From NCBI GenBank assembly GCA_021442155.1, contig CM038214.1, positions 56,576,514-56,640,513 on the forward strand: a DNA stretch of 64,000 nt. The letters run 5' to 3'. A program made the translations under genes and the position numbers. Under the pieces are notes generated by a model. It had not been told where the DNA came from and did not search any database. It saw only the letters and a list, made by a program, of their open reading frames with translations. Within the stretch, counting starts at the first letter, position 1, and the number at the start of each line of letters is the position of its first letter. The stretch comes from Cymbidium sinense (Eukaryota > Streptophyta > Magnoliopsida > Asparagales > Orchidaceae). Shown here one piece after another: positions 56,888-64,000 of this stretch.

Positions 56888-58990
56888 AGGATTTTGTGCC
56901 ATCCTTCAAGATCTTAGATGGTGGGAACCCACATAACACATTACACACTTTAGAGCGGTTTATTTTAGTTTTTTTGCCTTTTCTTTTATCTTTAGTGTTG
57001 CATTTGATTAGGTCAAATTATGGTTGATGAAGGTTTTTTTTTGAGTTGGAGCACCTCTTCATCAAGAGGTTTGTTGGTGCTCAACAGAGGGTGATTGTAA
57101 GCGACCTCATTGTAGAGAAATAGAAACTCAATGATACCCTTATTGATTACATTTTTAGGTGGCACAACCTGAGCATGAAATGCAAACCACAACTGTCCGA
57201 ATAGCTTGCCATTGAGATTCTTCTCAAGAATATCCATGGCTCGGTCACCTTCATGCTTAAGGGTGTTACCATCAAAATATTCGAGAAATTAATCAATAAA
57301 GTGGATAGCCTACAAGAGGAAGCCAAATAGTTGCCCTTTCTCGACCAATCACTTAGGCCCAAGCCGTAGAAGGTGTTTGAGAAGAAGCCAGGGAGCTTAT
57401 GTCGGTGGATAGAGGAAGCGCAGTAGTATGAGAGACTACAAATTAGACCTCCTTTTCCACCTCTCTTCCATCACCACCATATAGGCCACCATAAATGACC
57501 ATTTCTAGGTATTTGTAGGTATTAATATCCATCACCATGTAGCTAATTTCCACCTACTCTTGATAGATTGAAGTTGTTCATTAAAGAGGGAGGTAGTTAG
57601 GAAAATCTTTAAGTCTCTTAAGAAATGACTTTATTTAGCAGAGGCCGGAGGAAGTGGGCAAGAGTGATGATCCTAGCTATACCACCACATATTAGGCCAT
57701 GTCTTATTGTATCACTTTTAAGGATTTGAGCACTACAAGTTGAGAGCCATAGATATCCCTAAGGAATACTTATTAGAACAACCATCCGGTTTAGGTTAGA
57801 GTAATCCTTGGGGATACATGATCTGTTAAGACCAAAGAAGGTTAGGATATCTCCTATCTCAACCTATGAAGATCATTTCTAAGATCAAGATGGTTTCCTT
57901 GTAGGTGTGGTAGCTCAAACCTCACACCAAGGAAGTTTTGTTAGTTGCAAGCACTAGGAGGGTGTGACTAGGTAGTAGCTCACCATACTTTTTGATAATA
58001 AGTGCAAATCAAGTCTGGTTTTGAGGTTGTAGTTACCACCCCTTATGCTAGCTCCTCTTCTATTAGTACGAGCGTTATATCTATGGATAAGGGCACTACA
58101 TCCCTTACTCTAGTTACTTTACTTGATTTCTATCATGTACCTCCGTAGAAAAAGAAATTAATCAAAAAAGATGAATCTACTTATATATTATCTACTTCTG
58201 ATGCTCTTGATTTTATTCCTATTGAAAGCTCTCCAGTATAAATTAAAATAATAGCTCTAGTAGATCCGATCCTTTCCTTTCTGATTCAGAGTCAGACTAT
58301 CCTTCTTTGAATCAATCGGGTTCACCTCTTGAGATTGACTTGGAGTCAACTAACTCTGAGGATCCCATAGGAGAAGGTAGGTATTGATGAGAAGGTAGAA
58401 CTTTCCATAGCTCATCATTCCAAGTCACAAGTTAACTATGGTGACAAAGTTCTATCTTTAAGGTAGCACCTAGATAAGAGTAAGTAGTATTTTTTGGTGA
58501 GTAGCCCTTCATAGGATGTTCCACCCATGGATATGCTTGTGGAAAACCAAGCTAGAGTTGATTACAATATCCTAGCTCAACTTAGAAAGTTTCCAGCTAA
58601 GTTAAGCATATAAGACACCCTTGTCTTATCCAAAGAGATGAGGGGATCTCTAATCAAGGCCTTATTTGATCTGGAGATATGTTTAGCTTAGCTGATCACT
58701 ACTAAAGAGGAGGTATGCCACTCGAAGGACATCTTAGGAATTCAACGATGAAGACTTACACCTAGGGATGATCGAGCACAAGCGCCTCTTTACATTATAA
58801 TGGATGTTGGCAGATATAGGCTATCCAAAGTTCATGTTGACCCACATGTATCAATCAACATTATGAGTCTAAGAACTCTTACTGCTTGAGGATCGACATC
58901 TCCAAACTCCACAAGAAAGGATGATGTTGAGAGGATTCAATAAATAAGGCGAGAGGGTGTTATGGTGTTTAGTTTTGGATGTATGGGGGG
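56888..58990 (+). pseudogene. Tat gag-protease relic, copy C
   Basis: A second copy of 10490-12795. It starts at the same gag position after TTTAGGATTTTGTGCC. Readable: VPSFKILDGGNPH (56898), LEHLFIKRFVG (57047), YIFRWHNLSMK (57148), KIFEKLINKVDSLQEEAK (57275), a serine/acidic linker with DSESDYPSLNQSGSP (58280-58325), and the protease strip DVGRYRLSKVHVDPHVSINIM (58805-58865). Between 56957 and 57000 gag DNA is replaced by TTTATTTTAGTTTTTTT-like sequence absent from copy A. Different stops from copy A show independent decay since duplication. It has lost the ability to encode Gag. Confidence 0.82.
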
Positions 58991-61133
58991 GTACTTTTTG
59001 AGGTCAGGTATAACATTCAGGTATGATGTACTATCTCAAAAGATAGAGGAATAACCCTACAAGGGACCTAATCACGTAATAAGGACTCCTAAGGCATGAT
59101 GGGTCTTCGAATGTAACAGAGATATTTCTCTTACTTTACATGGATGAATAAGCGGGGTTTATATTAAAGGTCTTAGTTTATGGGCAAGCCTCCATAGTTA
59201 ATGACATCTTAGGAAATAAAATTTCTTAAGAATATTCTCGATTAAAGTAGACAATTATGAGTTAGATATCAAAGGATTGGTTGTATTTGGAAAATCAATT
59301 GGGAAAGTTTAAGGAGAAGACTTATTTTTGGAATCCAAATGAAATAAGTAGGAAATATTCATGATACTATGAAGACTAGTGAGCATTCCAATCTATGATA
59401 TGGTTGGGCTTTATAATTTTGATGTTGAGGGGATTTATATGTTTTGAGCTAAAATTCAATTAGATTACTAGGGCTTATAATCCACCAACACAAGGTTATG
59501 GGAATGCCTAAGAGGTGAGAATTTAAGCTCTTAGCTTGAAGGAAATAGCTACCTCGGATCCTAAATCTAGAGTGATTTAGTACAAGCTAAATCATGACTT
59601 AAATCTAAGAGACAGGTGGACATAAGGGTTTACCTCCATAAGAGAAAATAAATTGTCTGACTTCTTGACTTATAATCGCTTGGAGTAGCTATCAGCTAAC
59701 TTCTCCTATAATTTTAAAATAATGTAGTCCAGTCTTATGAATTGCAAGATAGCTAGGGTAGTTATTTAATTAGAAAGAGACTAAAGTCTTAAATATACTC
59801 TCTAAGAGACTAGAGCATGAGTGGTATGAGCATATGACTTAATCTATAGATGCAAAATATTTTCAAATTTTATTTCATTTTAGACACATCATTTTGATAG
59901 AGGCTTTAGAATTTCTTATGCCTAAATGCATGATGAAATAAGTTATTGGTCAAATCAGCTAGAAGAAGGTATTCTTTACCACAAGGGATTCCCTCACAAG
60001 TCAAGCATTCTTTTATCATGCAAGGATGGAGATCCTTCATGTTCAAGAGAGAAAGAATATGCAGGCATGATGTGAAACATACAATCATATAGCTAAGGGG
60101 TAGCTAAATCTTTAAATTATCTTATTTATGTCTTAGGCTTTATGATGAGGTTATAAGTTATTTAAAATTTAATTATGAGTGATTTTTGAGTAGAAAAGTT
60201 ATTTTTATTTTAAGAGCCTAATCATATACAAGCCAGACATTAAAGCATCAATCATTTATGAAACTATGAAAAGCATGCCATCCTAATGCACAATGTAAAA
60301 ATCAAACAATTATATATACTATTATAAAAGAATAAAAGGCTGTGGTGGTCTTATACATACAACAGAGAGAAAAGTTGGGTAGCCGAGCTCTACCATTATA
60401 CAACTTGGAATATAAAAGAATAATTATAATTTTAATAAATGCTATGAGGGTCTTCTTTCTTCATATCTCCATTTATGATTTGGTTCCTTCTTTGATTTGG
60501 ATGTTCCATACTTCAAAGGCATCACAGGGCACCCCAGGATAAAGCCTTCTAGCCACTGCTCATCCTAATCCCCTATAGCACTAATCCTAATTCCAATTGC
60601 AAAAATTACATTTATGTGGGAAAAGTAAATCTAACTACACACTAAAAATAGAGGTTAGCTAAATATACATATAATCTATAGTTTGTTTATAATTTAGACT
60701 TAGCACCCTACATGGGTAACTAAGCCCTCTGTCTAACTTGGATTATGCTTAAGGATTTAAGCAACCTACAAAAAAGCATTCACATTTATTTTTAAGCATC
60801 CCTTAAGCATAATCCCCTATAGAAAACTTGATTAGGTTAATATTAACATATCATCAAGTCTATGAAGCATACACCCTAACATCCAATCTAAAATAATACA
60901 TCAAAAAACAAAACATACATCACATCATACACCATCCTAACTTAGAGCTAGAAGTGGTGACTTAATTCTAATATGTGTATTAAGGCTTGTGTGGTAAGTC
61001 TTATTAGGCATTAATGTTGTATTTTTTAAGTGTATAAGGATTCAATTTAACATGAAAGGTTGATTTCACTTGAAGTAGTTTAATTGATTTGAGAATTTTA
61101 ATCTGTGTTTTCTTTTGTTTTATTTGATTACAC
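58991..61133 (+). repeat. Non-coding duplicate of 12796-14821
   Basis: Collinear with block A. Copy C retains about 110 bp near 59075-59190 (CTCCTAAGGCATGATGGGTC and following) that block A lacks. No coding domain; the minus-strand frame at 59906-60088 has a similar counterpart at 13569-13751, but nothing marks it as a gene. Confidence 0.6.
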
Positions 61134-61149
61134 TTAGCAACTAAGTGTT
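61134..61149 (+). other. Empty target site of the block A retro-insertion
   Basis: The sequence AGCAACTAAGTGTT is uninterrupted here. In block A the same site is split by the 1.56 kb insert, with AACTAAGTGTT on both sides. This fixes both the insertion boundaries and the order of events: duplication first, insertion later, or insertion into one allele or copy only. Confidence 0.85.
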
Positions 61150-61540
61150 ATAAAGAGAAAAAAGGATTCCTCTTTCATCCCTACCAAGACACTTTCTAAA
61201 GTATATTAATTTGATTTAGTTCTCTTTAGTGAATGGCTTATTAAATGATTTAATTAATCCTAAGTTTAGGTTCACTTTAAATAATCCTTCAAAATGAAAT
61301 GCATCTTAAGATTAATTTAATTAAATTACTATACATGACATATATTAAATTATTCCTTTCCATCACATATAACATGCATATGATTTAATCCTATGTGTAT
61401 TTATACATGCAACATATTTTAGTACACTTAAATGATGAATGTTTATGTATGTTTAGAATATTGATTTTATTTGATTGAATTATTTAAACATATTAATTTA
61501 AAACTTCATCCAAATTCTTATACAAAAAGGACATAAGAAT
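61150..61540 (+). other. AT-rich non-coding sequence, duplicate of 16404-16800
   Basis: Same order of words as block A (GTATATTAATTTGATTTAGT, AATGGCTTATTAAATGATTT) with scattered substitutions and small indels. No gene seen. Confidence 0.55.
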
Positions 61541-61978
61541 GAAATTAAATAGGCATGTGCCATTGTTAAACTAGGAAAGAAAGTTATCAAACGACCTCCT
61601 TGGAGCTAGCTAAAGCCTTGTATTCATGGAATGTCCAGACTATATATTTACTTTTATTCAAACATATGTAAATTCATATACATGAACATAGGAAGTAAGC
61701 TCCAAGTCATATGGATAATTAGTTCAACCACTTAGTCAATTATGAATGCATGCAATTTTAATGTAAAATGGGATTTTCATTCACTAATCACATATACATA
61801 TACATGTACAAAGATATAGACATGTATGTGTCATTGTTCAACTACCCAAGTGAGGTAATCAAATGACCTCATTAAGGCTAACTAAAGCTTTGTATTAGAT
61901 GTGACTATACTTGCTTTTCTTTGGACACATGGATGTATACATAAATGAGGGAAAGAAAACCATGCAAGATTATATATA

Positions 61979-62039
<61 letters not shown>

Positions 62040-62240
62040 GATTGATTGAATTATTTATATATATGAATTAAATCTCTATCCAAATTCTAATCTTGAAATA
62101 CATAAGAATAAAATCAAATGGGTACGTGCCATTATTAAACTAGAGAAGTGAGGTAATCAAATGACCTCCTTGGGGCTAGCTAAATCCTCGTGTTCCTGAG
62201 ATGTCCAGACTATATACCCATTACCATTCAATCTTATATA
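61541..62240 (+). repeat. Tandem trimer with (TA)n expansion, duplicate of 16740-17470
   Basis: Three units with cores at 61557, 61829 and 62125. Between the second and third, a (TA)n microsatellite of about 65 bp (61971-62039) lies where block A has only GTATATTTTGTTTGATTG, which accounts for the longer third spacing (296 versus about 246). Non-coding. Confidence 0.78.
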
Positions 62241-64000
62241 AATCAACACATGAATAGAGGAAAGGGAACTCAACATTAATACACTTAAGCGATAAGAACA
62301 TGCATTTCTTATGTATACATAATTAACATCATAACATATATTACTATTCATTTATAAGCTTTTGCAAAATACATTTGGATTTAATAGTGATAATAGCACA
62401 TATATTAAATTAATCAACACATGCTTACATAAAGGAAATCCATTTTATTTTACTTGATTTTGAAAAGATGGATGCATGAATTCAAATGACATACCAAATT
62501 TAACATGATTGGAAGAGACAATCAAATATAAGCATGTGATTCATTCAACCAAACTAGTTCTTAAGGACAATAAAATCAAATAAGATTATTTAAAGCAAAC
62601 AAAGCTTCTTTATTAATTAAGTTTTGGATTTGATTAGATTTAAGAGGGAGAAGAGAAATCATCACTTGATGTTTTAAACCATTCCCACATTAGTGATTTG
62701 ATTTAATTTAAGAAAATGTAATTAAGTTGATTTTATGGGTTAATTAAGTTGAACCCTTAATTAGATTAATTAATTACCCTTACCTATGTCACCTTAAAGT
62801 AATTAAAAAAATAATTATGAGCCAACATGATATACATGGAAAATAAACTTGCAATGATCTTAAGAAATAAAAGGGGCCTAATACAATTAGCTCATGATTA
62901 ATAGTTAATTAGATTAAGGGACTTAATTAATTACTCTTATGGTTTTCCCACACATATGGACTAACCATAATTTCGTTAAACTCATTCATGTTATTAAACA
63001 CCTAAAGATTTACCCCATGATTTAATTAATAAAGGTCTATTTTGATTATAATTTCAATTTGATTAAGTGATTTAATTAATTAGTTAAATATTAATTAATT
63101 TAATTTTAAAAAGGGTGAAATGAACTTAGGGAAAGGGGTCCCAACCCTATTCCTTAGTTCACCTACTCTTGAACAATGATTAATCAACTTAATTAATAAA
63201 TTTGTTACTGTTCATGAGATTAATTGATCATTAATTAACTTAAAATAGTAGTTAAGGTTTAATTAATCAGTTTTCCTAATTAAGTGAGCAATAAATCCCA
63301 AGAAAATCATGGGAGGTAGAGGTCATCCCATTAAATTAATTCATAAAATTTGAGATTAATTGCTCAAGTAATTAAAGAGTAATTAAGCTAATTAATTTTG
63401 TAATTAAACCTTAATTAGTTTTCAAAATAGTTAAGGTCATTTTAAATTATTTATCCTGAAATACCTTTAAAATGAGTATTTATTTGTATTTTTTTATTTC
63501 TCTATGATTTTTTATAATTTCTAGAAGTTTTAGCAATTAAAAATGATTAATTAAGGCTAATTAAAGCATAATTCTATTGACGCCATGTGGTGTGCTGACA
63601 CAACAAACTTTCAATGTGCCGATTGATAAACTTATCTTAACTCGGCCTATGTGGTGGTGGCGGATGCTTTCTCCTCACCATCGATCTAAGATTGATGCTA
63701 TGGTTAATCCACTTAATAGGATTAAATCAAATTGATCTCATCTAATCCATCTTAGATCATGCAAAATGGATGCATGATCTAATGTCAGTGAGGAGAATGG
63801 AGTCCTACCATTGCTCACTTGATTGAAGCTTATACAGCTTGGATCAACTCAAAAGGATCCCACACCTTCATGACATCAATGGAGGATCCAAGATCAAGAT
63901 CACATGAGATGCAAGTTTTCTTAAAAAGCTCCCATTTTTGATTAGAAGCATACCTCATGGAGCTCAAGGCACTCGAATGATTGAGGAAGCTTTATAGTGG
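62241..64000 (+). repeat. AT-rich non-coding duplicate of 17471-19320, cut by window end
   Basis: TTAATTAA-rich sequence collinear with block A up to the window edge. The GC-rich word of block A near 18823 (ATGGCGCGCTAACGCGG) is changed here to ATGTGGTGTGCTGACACAAC near 63593, consistent with C-to-T and G-to-A decay of methylated CpG. The homology presumably continues beyond the window. Confidence 0.6.

Overview
The window is nuclear plant DNA, almost certainly from an angiosperm; I cannot name the species. The evidence is Arabidopsis-type TTTAGGG telomere-like repeats, Ty3/gypsy elements of the plant Tat lineage (gag, protease, RT, RNase H, an extra archaeal-type RNase H, integrase), a plant RTE-clade LINE, and 3' fragments of a plant glycine-rich RNA-binding protein (GRP7/GRP8-like) gene. 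I see no intact cellular gene, no rRNA or tRNA, no CRISPR array and no bacterial-style operon. Every protein-coding trace is a relic with stops and frameshifts, except one uninterrupted but 5'-truncated GRP frame at 40131-40410.

About half of the window (1-10489, 26950-34290, 36319-41489 and 47670-56887, roughly 32 kb) is a degenerate telomere-derived satellite, always in the same orientation (T/G-rich on the + strand). It is not a simple telomere. TTTAGGG-rich stretches alternate with long TTTATTTTA/TTTAGTTTA stretches. A unique AT-rich junction near AAATTAAGTAAACYNGTAGG recurs about twenty times, which implies a complex higher-order unit. Nine antisense copies of the last ~95 codons plus 3' UTR of a GRP gene sit inside this array. 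They have similar breakpoints and form at least two subfamilies that can be told apart by a shared nonsense mutation, so the captured gene end has been amplified together with the telomere-like DNA.

Three blocks of Tat retrotransposon relics interrupt the array. Block A (10490-26949) runs gag, protease, RT, RNase H, archaeal RNase H, integrase, with about 9 kb of non-coding sequence splitting the protease domain. Block B (41490-47669) is a pol fragment followed by non-coding tandem repeats. Block C (56888-64000) is a second copy of the left part of block A that starts at the same satellite/gag breakpoint, so A and C look like products of one segmental duplication. Block A alone carries a 1.56 kb polyadenylated retro-insertion (14831-16392) flanked by an 11-bp target-site duplication; block C holds the empty site. 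A 5'-truncated RTE LINE with a (TTG)n tail sits at 34291-36318.

These parts do not form a pathway. The layout is that of an old interstitial telomeric or subtelomeric/pericentromeric heterochromatin block grown by amplification, retroposition and segmental duplication. The strongest candidate for something undescribed is the composite telomere-repeat/GRP-3'-end satellite. Because long low-complexity arrays are hard to assemble, copy number and some decayed patches should be treated with caution.
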